Notes: generated by a model not told the origin, from the letters alone. DNA of 64,000 bases from Zygnema circumcarinatum (GCA_037447605.1 CM074804.1:6489948-6553947), one strand, 5' to 3'. Positions 38,401-51,479 are shown, counted from the first letter of the stretch. A program made the numbers and translations.

Positions 38401-39791
38401 CACATATGTCCAGACGGTGTCCCTTAAAGTGGAATGCTTGGGAAACCCAACGTACGTCGTACATAACACTAAAACGGTCCTATGAACGGAGTCTTCATGA
38501 CCATACACGTCCTTTGACCATGTACTAAAAGTTGGTAAAAAGCGGACAAAGCAAAAAAAAATATTGGCAATTTGCTAACAGACGAGACAACGCGGCCTAA
38601 CTTACTCGTTATCGGTGACATTTAGTCCCACTTCACATAAATTGTTCAAAAACAACGATACAAAAACCGAAATTTCTAATGCTGTAGCTAAGTCGGGGCA
38701 CTATCTTTTCCAAAAAAAAAAGCCTGCCTCCAATGTTGACAACCTGGGACAAGCAGAGGCCTTGTATAAACTTCCTTATTCTGTCGCCATCTCAATTGCA
38801 ATTTAATGGCCAAGTCAACCCCAACCATGCAGCAAAGGGGATCATTGGTGCGGAGAATAGATATTAAGTGCTAGAGAATCACGAAGACACTACTCAGATC
38901 CAGGAAGTGGCTAACAACAAGTTGCGCAAAAACCGTCAGGGCTCCCCAAGGAACGCAAAGAGCTAAAGCCCTGAACTTCCAGACAGTAAGAATCATCGAG
39001 AAGACGGACCAAATATATCGCCTAATTAAAGTCAGATACCCTCTAGCCATTTAATTCAGGAGGTGGATTAGAAATTTATAAGAGGCGATGATCTCAAAGA
39101 ATTTGTACTTTTCTACCAGTGGCTACTGAGCAGAATCTCTAACAAGGAGACTAGTATCTCAAGCAACACCCCTGTGCTGCTATCTTTGTGAAGGCTCCGT
39201 TCAGCGCCCCCTAATGAACCCGACAGGCGATGCTGTAACCGCTTGAAAGAAATGAATTTGAGCATGAAAGGAGAGGATCCAAAAAACTTGCCGACTGGAA
39301 GAGAGGAGCACCTTATCCAAGCCAGGAGGCAAAGGCTGAGCCACCCAGGTAGGAATCTCTTGCATCATGTCATCTTCCTCTCCTGAATGCAACACACGCG
39401 TGTACCCGCCCATTTCCGATCCCTCCTGCTTCGCGTAGTGCTTGTACCAGAAGTACATGACCCGACATTGCCACTTGTTGTAGGCCCCTCCGCTTGCTGT
39501 CACGGCAGTGTGAAACATCCGCTTCTTCTTTATGGATTTGCTGTCAAGCGGCCGCTTTACGACTCCCTTTGCAGCACCACTCCCCACACCTGCGACAACC
39601 TTCAAGCCCGGCTTCCTCCCTGACGCCACTGCGGGCAAATCCGAGTCTTCTTCAGAAGCGTCGTAGTCTCTCCCCACCTCCCCTGCCGCGCCACGATGGC
39701 GGTGGCTGATGAGCACGCTGATAGTGTTGTAGGTGGCGATGCAGGAGGAGACCGCGAGCAGCGCGAGGAACAGCCCCGCGCAACGCGCCAT
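35468..39791 (-). CDS. HPAT: Hydroxyproline O-arabinosyltransferase (HPAT), last exon not assigned
   Basis: HPATs are Golgi GT95 enzymes that add the first arabinose to hydroxyproline of extensins and CLE peptides. Exons 39312-39791, 38042-38109, 37563-37678, 37160-37239, 36881-36978, 36393-36462, 35942-36013 and 35468-35581 join in phase. The protein starts MARCAGLFLALLAVSSC (signal anchor); an upstream in-frame ATG at 39863 is less likely. Family blocks in order are MFHTAVTASGGAYNKWQCRV, GYVVLNRPWAFVQW, YVLMAEPDHIIVKPIPN, ITDIDPIGNSPVI, DKAFGWVLEMYGYA, FIIHYTYGCDY, GEWRFDKRSYSGGAPPRNL and TMPPKGVPQSV. Only the short C-terminal tail is missing. The gene is head to head with ALG1. Confidence 0.95.
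36059..36097. repeat. Perfect 12 bp inverted repeat in an HPAT intron
   Basis: GCACATTCTGTT (36059-36070) pairs with AACAGAATGTGC (36086-36097) across a 15-base loop. It lies in the intron between the exons at 35942-36013 and 36393-36462. Confidence 0.7.
38310..38382. ncRNA. Possible intronic microRNA precursor: 31 bp near-perfect hairpin
   Basis: The left arm (38310-38340) and right arm (38352-38382) are complementary over 31 bases with only two mismatches, around an 11-base loop (GTCTCCAGCCT). A stem of this length and quality with a short loop fits a plant microRNA foldback. It could also be a tiny inverted-repeat transposon remnant. It lies in the long first HPAT intron (38110-39311), so the HPAT transcript would carry it, and being nearly symmetric it would fold on either strand. 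Confidence 0.45.
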
Positions 39792-40134
39792 CACGCCTCG
39801 CCCCGGAACCGCCCGCCCCGCCAGGGCGCCTCCTGCTCTGCCGCCGCCTCCGCTCTCGGGCACAGAGGCGGCCCTCGCCCTGCACCTTCCCTCGCCCTCC
39901 CCCTCTCTCCCTCACCCTCCCACTCCCTCTCTCCCTCACCCTCCCTCTCCCTTCCTCCTTCCCTCTCCCGCGCGCGGACATGGCTGGCTGGTGGCGCACG
40001 GGGCCGGCCGCCGCCGGCCGTACCACTATTGTACGAATCGAGTCCAATTGCCGTACGGTACGAACAGCTCCCTCTTGGAACGTGAACGTTTGGACTACCC
40101 CGACCTCTGCCGCCAGCTGGCGGTGCGGGCGGCC
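39792..40134. promoter_or_regulatory. Bidirectional promoter of HPAT and ALG1
   Basis: The two start codons are 343 bases apart and face away from each other. The interval holds a CT-rich tract (about 39890-39965, probably 5' untranslated), CCGTAC at 40019-40024, and the palindrome CCGTACGG at 40051-40058. Both genes code for glycosyltransferases of the secretory pathway, so shared control would make sense. Confidence 0.75.
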
Positions 40135-43100
40135 ATGGAGGGAGGAGACGGAGGAGGAGGAGGAGGAGCCATGGCGGGGGGGGAGGGGGCGAGGAAACGG
40201 AGGAGAGCGGGGGTGGTAGTGCTGGGTGACCTCGGGCGCAGCCCGCGCATGGCGCTGCATGCGCTCGCGCTCGCGCAGGTGCGCCGCCGGCCCTCTGCCG
40301 AGGGCTGCAGGGAGAGCGGGGATGGCTATGGCTCTCGCAGCGTTTGTGTTTCGTGAGGCTCCATGAAATGCAGTCTTTGGAAATATGAAATTAGTTCGGT
40401 TCGGGGATTGTATCACTGACATTCGCACTTGAGGAACATTTCCATGAGGAGGAAGCCATGTGAGAGGACAAGATTGTTAGATAACATTAATTGAAAATAA
40501 TTGATTTTCGATAAATCTCGTCGAATTTAATTGAAGTGCACGTGAAATGCTAGCCACAGTGAGCAACAAGAATCATCAGCAATCACGCCACCGTGCTATT
40601 GCTTCTTACGAAAGTCATGGGAGATTCCTAAACTTAAGTTGGCTCATGCCCTCGCAAACTTACTTGAGGCAATCGAAAAAGTACTTGTAGCTTTTTCCAA
40701 TTTGTACCCACAATGCTGCATGCGTGGTTTCATTGTGGAACGTTTTTTTTACCACTTTGCCCTTTGGATCCCCCCTTGACATTTTGTTTGGAGGGGCGTT
40801 AATGTCAGGCTGATTTTGAAGTGGATTTGATCGGATATGCTGGTAAGCGATTTTCTACTAACGTAGACACAAATGGCTGGCTTCCTTTGTGCACATTCTG
40901 GGCGTTTCGTCAACAGATCAAAGGAGCAGTTGGTCTCTGGAGATTGCTGTTGATGTTTATCGACCTCACAAGTAGAAACTTTTAAAATATGGTTACGCCA
41001 TTAGCTATGACGATGATCAATAGGTAGCACCAACATGCATACAAGACTCGTGTCGTAAATCTTTACAAATGGTTTTTGAACACGACAGACAAAGTTCCAT
41101 CCACTAGGCATGGGTGCAGATATTTGTCTAGCAGCTCTGTGAAAGTTTGGCTCAGGGGTTATCCATGACAAGTATCCCAAGAACATATTCCGACGACTTC
41201 CGCGCTCTTATCCTCCGAGAAAGGTCAATGTCGGTGTTCCATTAGTCATCGACCAATGGAGCACCTACATTGACCGGCAATATGTTTACGTTTGTGGCGT
41301 CTCTCTTATTCCATAGTCTAAGTTGACTGTTTTATAGTTAACTGAGAACCCTTAAGCTCTTCCATTGCTCCAAATTTTGTAGAGGGCAAGGCTTGCTGTA
41401 GTGATTGGCTATTGGGAATTCTTATTTACTAGTTCCCTTCGCAGAAGACTTCAAAACGTTCGTTTACAAGAGGAACTGCAGAGTCTTTTGTGTGGAGGAC
41501 CTTTATACCATCAGTTTGAAAAAAGTGATCATGGGGTTCAGGGACTCTGCCCCATTCGGCCATCATGGGACACCCACGCATTCGAGTGCACGCCCTTGTG
41601 AGTGCTCTCCTTGCATTCTGATACAAAATTATTGTGGCTTCAGTTGTTTTTATCCCTCTGCAAAGTGTTTAATCAATCGAAGTTCACACTACACATTACA
41701 CTACTAAAGTTTCCAGACAGTCGCATGATTTCAATTCTTCGTTGTAGGTATCTATTTTCTTTACCTTGCCTTGACTCTGCAATTGCCACAATGTCACCAA
41801 CATCAGGAACTTGCTCGTATTGTCAAGAGGGTTTGTCGCAGCAGACATGCTCAGTTTTGGGCTTTTACCAATTGGGTTGCTTCTCACAGCATTGTTACAT
41901 GCTGCATGACGGGTTGCAAAAAGTCCATTTCATCATTGGCGCTAGATGGTCCTTAATGTGAACAGACGAATAACATCAACATCAATGCACATCACGCTGT
42001 TATTTTGATAGAAAGAATACGAGCAGTATCGGGTTTTGGTTGACGCAGGCTCCTCCTTTCACCAATCGTTTGCCACGAGCACTATACCTCCTCACCTTAC
42101 CCCTCAAACTGGCCATTCAAATCACAACCTTATTTTGGGTTTTATGTGTTTCTATTCCGCCACCTGATATCTTCATCATTCAGGTATGCCTATGTTGCAC
42201 GGCCTGATCTCTCCCTGGCTCGGCCGTATGGTGCATCGTTAAGGGTAGTCTCTTCTGATCTATTTCACTGCCAGTTGTCGTTTTCGATTGTGCTGCTGTT
42301 CTTAATACAGTGTCACATGATTCGATGTCTCTCAAATTGATGGTTGACTACGAGCGTAGGTATGAAGGCTGCACTTTCTGGAAGTGGTTTGCACTGTGGT
42401 CAATTCAGTTAGTCACTGGCAATGCTCCCTGTCCGCATAGCACAGATAGATAGGTGGATAGAATCTGCATTTTACGATGCAGAATCTAGCACTAACAGCT
42501 ACCCATCATCGGGGCAAAATTTGTCCATGGACTTCTCTTTACTTATGGCCAAATGAAAAATCGACCAGACCCTATCTTGCCCTGTTGAATGAGGCAGCGT
42601 TGCACACTTTGATGCATGTCTTAGTCTGTCAGTCTCTCTATATGTTCTGCTATATAAAGCGCCTTATCGGGGACCCCTTCGGGGATGGGAGGACAGAATC
42701 CACCTTCCATTCCGACCCTTACACTTGTTCAGCTCGCATGCTGGCTACGAGGATCTGTCCTTGTTATTGACTGGCACAATTTTGGCTATACATTACTTGG
42801 ATTGACCTTGCGACCGTCGCATATATTGGTTAAAATTCATCACTGGTAGTGGTTCGATCACCTTTTTGCCTTCACTCTCAACGCGAAGTTTGGAAGTATT
42901 CACGCCGCTGTTTTTGTAATCCCTTCTGTACTTTCCATCAAATCAAATGATAGATAAGAGAAAGATCATTCGTGTAAAGCACAGTTAGAGAGGAGCTGCT
43001 GCCACACAGAATTGGCAGTTTTGGTGAAATGGCGTCGCGGGCGTGATGAATTGCATGCTTCGACCGTTCTCTTTTTTCTGACAAGCTTACTTTTAGGAAT

Positions 43101-46100
43101 TCCTATTCCCTTCACAAATGAAATGAATTCTCATTTGACTATGTCACTATGGGATGTCTGCTTCTTATGAGCCAAAAACGTTGTTTCTTCGTTGGCGAAG
43201 TCTGCTCATTCGTCATGCAGATATCATTTGTTCAGTTCTTGTGTCTTTAAGCATAGCTGTCCCATTTTTTCATTCTTACTATGAACCTCTCATGCACGGG
43301 TGTCTGATTCTGATTTTCACATATATGCACTGAGCGAATATAAACTTTTAACTGTGTAGCGCTCCCTTTCAGGTATGAGCGACGTTATGGGAAAAATGCA
43401 GCCGGACATTTATGTGTGACTCGGGCAATGCAGAATGAACTCGACCAGCGATGGGGAATAAGGTGAATTCTTGAGAACGGCTAATGCAATAATGGCTTCA
43501 TTTGTTCTTTCCTGTAGGGAACGAAGCTATAACCCACTCCTGCTCCTCCTCCTTTCCTCACTTCTTTTGTCGCGATCTCACACATTCTGGGCCATCATGC
43601 AGCGCGACAGTTTTGTACGACAAGCCACCTGAACACTTTGGGCTTACACCTCTCGAAGAGAAGCACAAGGTGAGGGAGGACAAATTCGAGCCAGAGAAAT
43701 GTGAAATGTCGAAAGGGAATAGAGAAATGTCTCTATTCACTTCTTGGCTAGGGGAGTGGGATAGTAAGCTTTTAATTTTCCGTCGTGCCTTTTCCCTGGT
43801 TGAGGGGAATCTTGACAGAGCTCTGAAGAGAAAGGCAACGGAGAGATAACTTTGTGTCCGTTCCATGAGACTGTTTTAAAGAGGCTAGTTCCTTGCAGCG
43901 CATGCATCCCTGCCTTCGCTCATCTTCTCTCTCCCCAAAGCTTGGATATGTCAAACGATGTTTCCAGGATTGAAATTAGTCTTGAACATCGATGAAGCTG
44001 CATAGAATTTTTTTTCCATCACATGTTTCACACTTTTGTCTCGTTTTGGCTTTGATGAAACAGTTCCGGCTTGTGACCTTTAAGAGCCTCTATTCTGAAA
44101 TGTCGCTGATTTGACCTTGTTTTCTGCTTATCTGACAGCTGTTTCTGCGACTGCATGATACTTTGACCCTTCCTCTCAGCCAATGGGACTGCTGTGCCGC
44201 TCAGGCAGCAGTCTCTGCAGTCAAACCAGCCCTCCATAGTGAAGAGAGGAGCGTGGAGGAGACTCTCATCACTACACGGAAGCTCATTGGGGCAGCAGAA
44301 GTAGGAGTGGGCGGCAGGGAGGAAGGAGAGATTCAGCTAAAAGAAGATAGGCCGGCTATTATCGTCAGTAGCACCAGCTGGTGAGTGACATTTTGCGTGA
44401 TAAGACAGTCAAAAACGTGTACCATCGCCTAATTCAAACGTTGGTTAAACGTGGTTGGACTTAAAGTTTCTAACAGATGGAAGGATCGCTTGGTTTGATA
44501 CTGCAGGACTCCTGATGAGGATTTTGGGCTTCTCTTGGAAGCAGCCATACTGTACGATCGCAGAGTTGCAGCAGCTATGGGCGAGTCAGAAGGAGATGAT
44601 GGTGCTTCTGAGGTGGAGGGAGGAGACGATGAGAGAGGCGAAGTAGTGGGAAAGGCAGCTGATATATGTCCATATCCACGGCTTCTATTCCTTATCACGG
44701 GTAAAATTGTGGCCTAGCTGTCACTTGCTTGCCATCTCCACTGTTTCTGATCGTATTTCAGTTCGGAGTGGTTGAAGACCATGAATGTCCTGGTTTTTGT
44801 GTAGGACAAACGATACTTTCACTTTTTTTAAGCTAGCTTTTACACGAGACCGTGTACATTTTGCAGTGTGCACGCAGTCGTGTGTCTTTGCTGTCCTTGT
44901 TCGAAACCTACCTCCGACTCCATATTGGAGGACCCATTTGTTCAAGTAGGAATGGAAGATGTGTGTAACCTTAACTCATCTACATCATTATTTTGTACAA
45001 ACTGCACCAGCACTGCCCCCTCCCTTCTTTTTTTGTGCTCCAACTCTTCTGAAGCCTTGCGTGGAAGTGAAAGGTATATCTTCGTGTTGCATTTGAAACT
45101 AGACTCGATTCCATTGTGTCATATGCCACGTCTGCTTACATTTCGCTCGTCTACCTCCCCCCATTCTTTTGATGTTTTTCCGTTATGCGGTATGCGTCTA
45201 CCAGGAAAGGGACCCCAAAGATCGCTGTACGAGGAGAAGATAGCCAAACTTCGACTAAAACGAGTAGCGTTTCGAACGCTGTGGTTAGCAGCTGAGGATT
45301 ATCCCCTACTCTTGGGAAGTGCCGACCTTGGTGTTTCTCTCCACTCCAGCAGTTCAGGCCTTGACCTTCCAATGAAGGTGGTTGATATGTTCGGATGCGG
45401 CCTCCCCGTGGCAGCCATGGCTTACTCATGGTGAGTGCCCTCAGACCTTGAGGTTACGGAAGCCTGGGAGTTAAAACTGTCTATTCAGGAGGAGGGAAGG
45501 CATAATAGAAGGAACCTATGGCGGATGGTTAAAATACATGGCATTGAGGCCTTCCAGATCAAGGCTGAGTGAAGTGCATGATTGAAATATGTCTCATGAG
45601 CAGGTTAGGTTTCGAATGAATGTATTGTCAAACCTCAACTCTGGCGAAGAAAGAATGGGAGGGACCGCTACGCATTTAGATGCTTTGTCCATTGGACCTA
45701 AAATTACTGTCAAAAGGTCAATGAAGGTTGAAATCTTTCAGTCATGTTCTCTCTATCCAACGAAATATTTTGAGAAATGTCTACCTTGCTTTCCAGTCGC
45801 CTCAACGCTCCACCATTTGTTTCCCTGTCATGACAGCATCGGGGAGCTGGTGAAGGATGCGGAAAATGGAGTTCTCTTTTCTTCCTCTTTCCAGCTTGCT
45901 GACCTCTTGCTTGACTTACTCCATGGCTTCCCCTCCCAAGGACGGACCTTGTCAGTTTTAAGGAGGGGAGCAGCAGCTGAAGCGGAAGGGAAGCGTTGGA
46001 GTGAGCAGTGGAGAGAGATTGTGTTGCCTCTGCTCGAACAGGTGAGCAAGAGTGGAAGCCTCCCTCCTTTAAGGTCATAAGGGATAATCAGCAGGAGCCT

Positions 46101-46632
46101 CTTCATCAAGAAGTAACTTTACTTTTCTCCAAGCGAGTTGAAATAGGGAGCCCTTTCACACGGAAAGCTCCTACTCGCGGTAATCCATTTAGTCCACTTT
46201 TTTAAAGCATGTAAGTTAGGGCAGCCCGGTAGATCTTGCACCGCCGCCTCTGATTCAATCCAGGGCATTGCATCAATTCAAGTGCCGATATTGCGTTGTT
46301 GCCTTTTCACTCGTCGAAAGAAGCACGGCAGTATATGCAAAGCAAATCTCGTTGCAAAATATCTTCCGCGTGTTGATCGTTTGAGCGCTGAATGGACGTT
46401 TTTAGGAGTACGCAGTCAGGTCATATTTCTCTGAACTCTTCCGCTCTCTGTTGGCTATGCTTCCATTTGTTGCATGGTCTGTGTTGGTCTGCAGGTTTGC
46501 CAGAAGCCGGTGCGACAGTTTTGGAGGAAGCCACTCCGAGAAGGGGTCCAAACGGTGGACGAAGGCGGTGCTTCTAACAAGTGGCGGGCGGTTTCGCCTT
46601 TGGTTCAGAAGGGGCGGAAGAAAAAAGCTTGA
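40135..46632 (+). CDS. ALG1: Chitobiosyldiphosphodolichol beta-mannosyltransferase ALG1
   Basis: ALG1 adds the first mannose to the dolichol-linked N-glycan precursor on the cytosolic face of the ER (GT33). Exons 40135-40278, 40809-40842, 41542-41597, 42049-42183, 42697-42845, 43373-43462, 43603-43669, 44139-44380, 44507-44700, 45205-45430, 45837-46041 and 46495-46632 join to 559 residues in one open frame. Matches are clear: [13 protein letters not shown] at the start, [110 protein letters not shown], and [15 protein letters not shown]. The last exon is the least certain; it ends in a basic tail (KGRKKKA). The ATG at 40171 is an alternative start after a glycine-rich stretch. Confidence 0.96.
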
Positions 46633-46889
46633 GGGTGTGTCTTCAATGCGGCGGCACACGCTGCTGATCTGGCAGAATATGCTGCTCATATTTTTTTACG
46701 GCATTTTGGAGACGGTATCCGCCTCTCACTAGTCTCCAAATTCCAATGTTGCTGGCATGCGATGCTTTAGGCGGTTGGAGATTTTGATAGGATGACGTGT
46801 ATGAGAATCAAAGGATATAGACAACATCAAACTGCGTTGCACTGTTGATAGCCGTAACTTTTCGCTCCTAGCTTTTTTTTTTTTGTATT

Positions 46890-46988
46890 CTTAGGTCCTT
46901 GGCGACGAGTTCCTCGTGGTTCCCCATTATGAATTTGTTTATGTACATTTGAAGGCATCGTGAGAACAATGCCACATCTTCTTCAAAC
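46890..46988 (-). repeat. Dispersed repeat, copy C, with an open frame
   Basis: This is the minus-strand copy of the repeat seen at 12429-12530 and 51930-52030. It lies in a small open frame (46868-47071) containing LITKFEEDVALFSRCLQMY and KFIMGNHEELVAKDL. I do not recognise the protein. It may be a fragment of a mobile-element or captured gene. It sits between the 3' ends of ALG1 and GAD. Confidence 0.7.
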
Positions 46989-47126
46989 TTAGTAATTAGC
47001 TGTACAATGCGCGTCTGACATTTGAACAAAAGTTTGTTCGTTCTATTCCACCCACCTATTCCTGTCGCCATTGCAGAATTTAATGCTTAAACATAATTTT
47101 GTCTAACTCTGGATCAGGACCCCGCT

Positions 47127-50100
47127 CTAGCAAACGGGGTGAGCTTCTCCGCTTTTCTGCTTTCTGTTTCCGTTGAGTTTACCAAAGAAGTTGTTGATCT
47201 GCCCCGTGAGTCCGCTCTCCCCTCCGCTCTCTTTCCGCTTCTCTCCAGGCAGACGGAAGTGTGCCTTCAGAGTCTGAATGCTCTTCTGAAGGTCTCTGAC
47301 GAACCAATCCGCGAGGCCTCGACTTAGATCCTCCCGGACGCTCACTCTCATGAGGGTCACGTCCTGCCAACACAGTTTCCAACAACAAAAACTGGGTTTA
47401 AAACTAAAACTGAAACCTGCAAGCAAGGTTAGGAGTGTGAAGGAACCTCCAATCGGTGCCCTAAGAAGCATCGTCTTTACGAGTGGGACTTAAAAATGTG
47501 TGGATGAGAGTTTGGGGCACACCTCCATGTCTGGAGGCATAGCGTATACGGGCACAATCCAGCCATACTTCCGAAGTTCATCCACAATGTGGTGATTTGT
47601 CATCAGCCCTTCCTCATCTTCCCTGAATGCAATGGACAGACAGAAGCACAGGACCGTTCAAAACTAGCACGGCAAACGTAACTTAGCTTTAGGCAAATAT
47701 GGTACTTGGCCTCCTCTTTACAGCTACTTTAAAGCACGATCCAAAAACAACGAACGGGCTATAAAATATAATACAATTTCTCAAAAGAAACTTCCAAAGC
47801 TTCGTAAAATTGACAAAAAAGATTTTCTGCCTTCGTTGGCCAAAGCAATCATGGAGCCGGAAGAAACTCACTCAGGAAAACGTTTCAAGCCGAAAGCGAC
47901 CAACGGAACACCAACGTCAGGGGATGAATAAATTTCAAATATGGCCGTTTTTTCAAGTTGGTTTCGGAGGTAAGCTGCCACAGTTACCACGTTTTGCATA
48001 ACATTGACATATCCCTGTAACGAACTCATACCGATACGGTTAGATTCTAGACAGGGGAAGACGTCAACGAAGTCACAGCTGAAGCTGTCAATTAACGGAA
48101 AATTATGCTGAGTGTAATTCAAAGGTACTGACACAAGAAAACAATGTGCGAATTAGACGGAGATGCTGCTCACTCTACAATTCGCAAGCCCTTTGTTTAA
48201 AAAAAGTGAAGTTGTACTGAAAAAAGGTCCTATATAGCTTAGAAATCAACTCGTCACGTAATCTTTGCAGGTTGTATGTCGCTGAGAACCAGTGGATCAT
48301 ACCTGGAAACCAAGTCGGATGAATTGGTAGTATTGACCAATGATCTGCTGAGAGCCTGTGCACCCCAACCACCCTTGAATCTGGCTAAAAATATCACCTA
48401 GCAAATTTAAAGTAGTCATTTGCCTGCTGTTTGCGATTAATTTCAGTACTCACCATTTCCTGGTTCATTAATGCACGTCCTTCCTACTGCAAAGCATCCA
48501 CCAAACTATAGAAAGCAAGCCTTGCACACGCCTTCTTCTTGGTAACGAGTCGGCATGTTTGGCGGGGCCGATTCAGGAGAATTGAGGACATAAATATGAC
48601 TCACTCTTGGAAAAATTGAGCGTGTATGTGGGTTGATCCTCTCCCAAATAACTGACGTGGAAGACCAAATCGTCAGGAAGAAAATCCGCATTACGCCAAA
48701 CGACCCAGCCGACCCCTGGATATGTGAGTCCATATTTGTGACCGCTTGCGTTTATGCTTACCACGTGGGACAGACGAAAGTCCCACTCCAGATCCGGGTA
48801 TACAAAGGGGGCAACAAAGCCCCCACTGGCAGCATCCACGTGAATTGGCACATTTATCCTGCAGTAGACAGGCAGTCCGGACATACAGCTGATGATTCAT
48901 AAGGCATGTTTTATCGCTGCAAAGAAGGAAACCACTTTTATTCGTGAAGAGTGTAGAGCAAGGGGCTCAAAGGAGTAGACAAAAAGGGGCTGACGTTGAA
49001 ATGCAGTTCCTATCGTGGAAAAAGAACTGTGCAGGTAACGATACTATAAAAGATAACGACCATCATGCCATGCTTCATGCTTCAAGTGCTGACTTTTTGT
49101 TGGATTCCGCAAATATGCGCTTCTGTTAGAGAAACAACTAAAGAGGGGGAGGATCTCAGCAGCGGCTGCCTTTCAGATGCGGTGAATGTAACTGCACTTG
49201 CAGCATTGGCAGCATCAGCTACTCGGATAAGTGACATCATCACAAGACGTCGCTGTACCTCCGTAAAATTAAGTTTGGAACAGAGCGGTTGCAAGTATTT
49301 TCTAAAGGTTGAGTCAACCTATGACACAGATGGCTTTCAGGAATCCAGATTGAATAACACAACCAAAAACAATTCAGGGTTTTTTCAGGTGCTGGGAAAA
49401 GAGTACATACGGACTTAGGTCCTCTCTTTCATACCTTTTGTTTAGGATTATTTCTGCACCTAGTTTTACCACTCCATATTCTATCCACTTCCCGCTGTTT
49501 ACAAATGCATCCACTCACCCGGTCTCGTTTTTCTTCTCCTCGAGTAAGTCGTTTAGCAGCTTCACATCCTCAAAATGGCCGGTGTATGTTGACCCCAAGA
49601 TGGCAACGACTCCGATTGTATTCTCATTGCAAGCCTCTGCGGCTTTTCGAGGGTCCATGCACGGACACTCCCTCGTCACCGGAATGCTTCTAATTTCAGT
49701 TTCAAAATAATTTGCAAACTTTTTCACAACCACCTGCAGCGTCACAATCACACCGCTTTTGCACGTTTAACGAGGTAACCTCCCAACCAGTCAATTAGCC
49801 CAGCACACTTGCTGTTCATTCCTGTCCCTTTTCCTTTTTTGTTGGGAGACGTGTGCAGGACACCCTTATAAACGATTCATGGACAACTGACGAACCTCAT
49901 GCACCGCAGTGTGTGAGTTCTATATCTGTTACGAGCTCACATGTGTGTTTGCTCCGACAACAATGTTTGGCTTCTCCGTGGAGAGCCCCTTCTCTTTCCG
50001 AGCGTGCTGCCACCTGCGCTTTAGGGCAAGGCCAGCCAACATCATGGCTTCGCTGCTTCCCACCGTGGCAGTGCCAATGGCTGGCTCCGCTTCTCCCAGA

Positions 50101-51299
50101 GGAGCATGGAAGAGATTCGCAACCATGTTCACACATTGATCCTGCAGGCAAGGCGGGAGATATGTGGAAAAAAACATCAGGGTTCGCATAAGTCAATGGA
50201 CTTGGAAGTCCGCGAACTAGTGACGAAGATATTCCTCCAGCAGGATAGTTCTCGGCAGAATTTTCTTTTACCTGCAACTCTGAAATTGCTGGATACTCAG
50301 AGCAATCAATGGCGTTTTTGTTGAAGGCTCCAGACATGATATTGTCAATGTCTTTCTCCATCCATGTTGTCACGAACGATGCGAGGTTTAGGCGAGGCTT
50401 CCCATCCATCTGCAACTGATCTGATACAATCTGCGCGGCCGCCTCCTTGGGAAGTTCCGACCCAGGTAGGTGAAACCTGTCAGTACAGGGAGCAGATCAT
50501 TGTCCTCCATGCTTCAATAGGCGGAAAGATCACAAGGTGAAGGACATCGACGTAGACAAAATGTTTCACGTTTCATCGGCACATCGCAGTGAGATTAGAA
50601 TGGGGATGACTTGCCTTCTGCCTTTTCCTTCCCCTGACTTAGCACAAAAGCGAGCTCAGTGTTATCAAGTTGACTTGAGCCCCTGCTCTACGGGTCGAAA
50701 CATATTTGAGCGGATACCTACTTATGATTATCACAACGGCTCCCGTTGAGTACTCTGCTTGTGAATAAGTGGATCTAGAACCCTCCAACAAGTGTTCTAG
50801 AGATCCTTACAATTCTTTCTTCTATTAAGGTTCACGTTCTGAGCTGAAGTGCGGACACCTTTGGGAAATAAATTTTCGTTCATAGAGGAAAATTTAATGC
50901 AAACACCCGGTTGACACCTCTATTTTGGAAAAAGATAACGAAAACAATGCAGATACATTCAGCGTTGCACGCAGGCAAGAGTGATTCCATTAAGAAAAAG
51001 GAGTTCATAAGGTGATGTATATTTACAACAAGTGAGCCCATACGACTGGCGAAATGAATTAAACTTCGGCTATCTGCAAAAGACCGTTAAAACATCCATA
51101 CGACTCTTGTCGGACTCTCTTTCCTTAGCTCCTGAATATCCCACAATCATGCACGCTCTGACCGTGCGACGCCTCTCTCGCCGTCCAGGCAGCTCACTCA
51201 CTTAGGGATGGGCTCCTTGATGTAGCGCGCGCCAAACACGGGCTCCACATTGCTGTCGGACGGCGGCTCAACGTTCGACTGCGTCTTGGAGAGCACCAT
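47127..51299 (-). CDS. GAD: Glutamate decarboxylase
   Basis: GAD turns glutamate into GABA and CO2 using pyridoxal phosphate in the cytosol. Exons 51202-51299, 50272-50476, 49941-50141, 49519-49733, 48605-48858, 48303-48355, 47872-48014, 47523-47622 and 47127-47363 join to 501 residues, the usual plant length. The protein starts MVLSKTQSN. Family blocks are [49 protein letters not shown], and [11 protein letters not shown] with the cofactor-binding lysine, then [20 protein letters not shown] and [13 protein letters not shown]. The C-terminal tail lacks the tryptophan typical of the plant calmodulin-binding segment. It keeps a basic, hydrophobic stretch ([15 protein letters not shown]) and a final VC. 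Calmodulin control is therefore uncertain. Confidence 0.97.
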
Positions 51300-51479
51300 C
51301 CTGCGCGTGCGCGTGCGAGACAGACAGAGGGCGAGAGAGGCGAGAGGGAGAGAAAGGCCGACCGCTGCACCCACCCTCTAAAGAAAGGCTATCTTTTTCT
51401 CTCTCTCTCTCTCTCTCGGGCGCAGACGACGTCCACGCGGCTGCGGCGCTGCTCTCGTCAGCGTGCCACGCGGCACGCC

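Noticed and set aside
39652-40428. Minus-strand frame of 258 codons overlapping HPAT and ALG1 starts
   Set aside because: It is a shadow of HPAT exon 1 in another frame plus the shared promoter; composition is Arg/Gly-rich without motifs.
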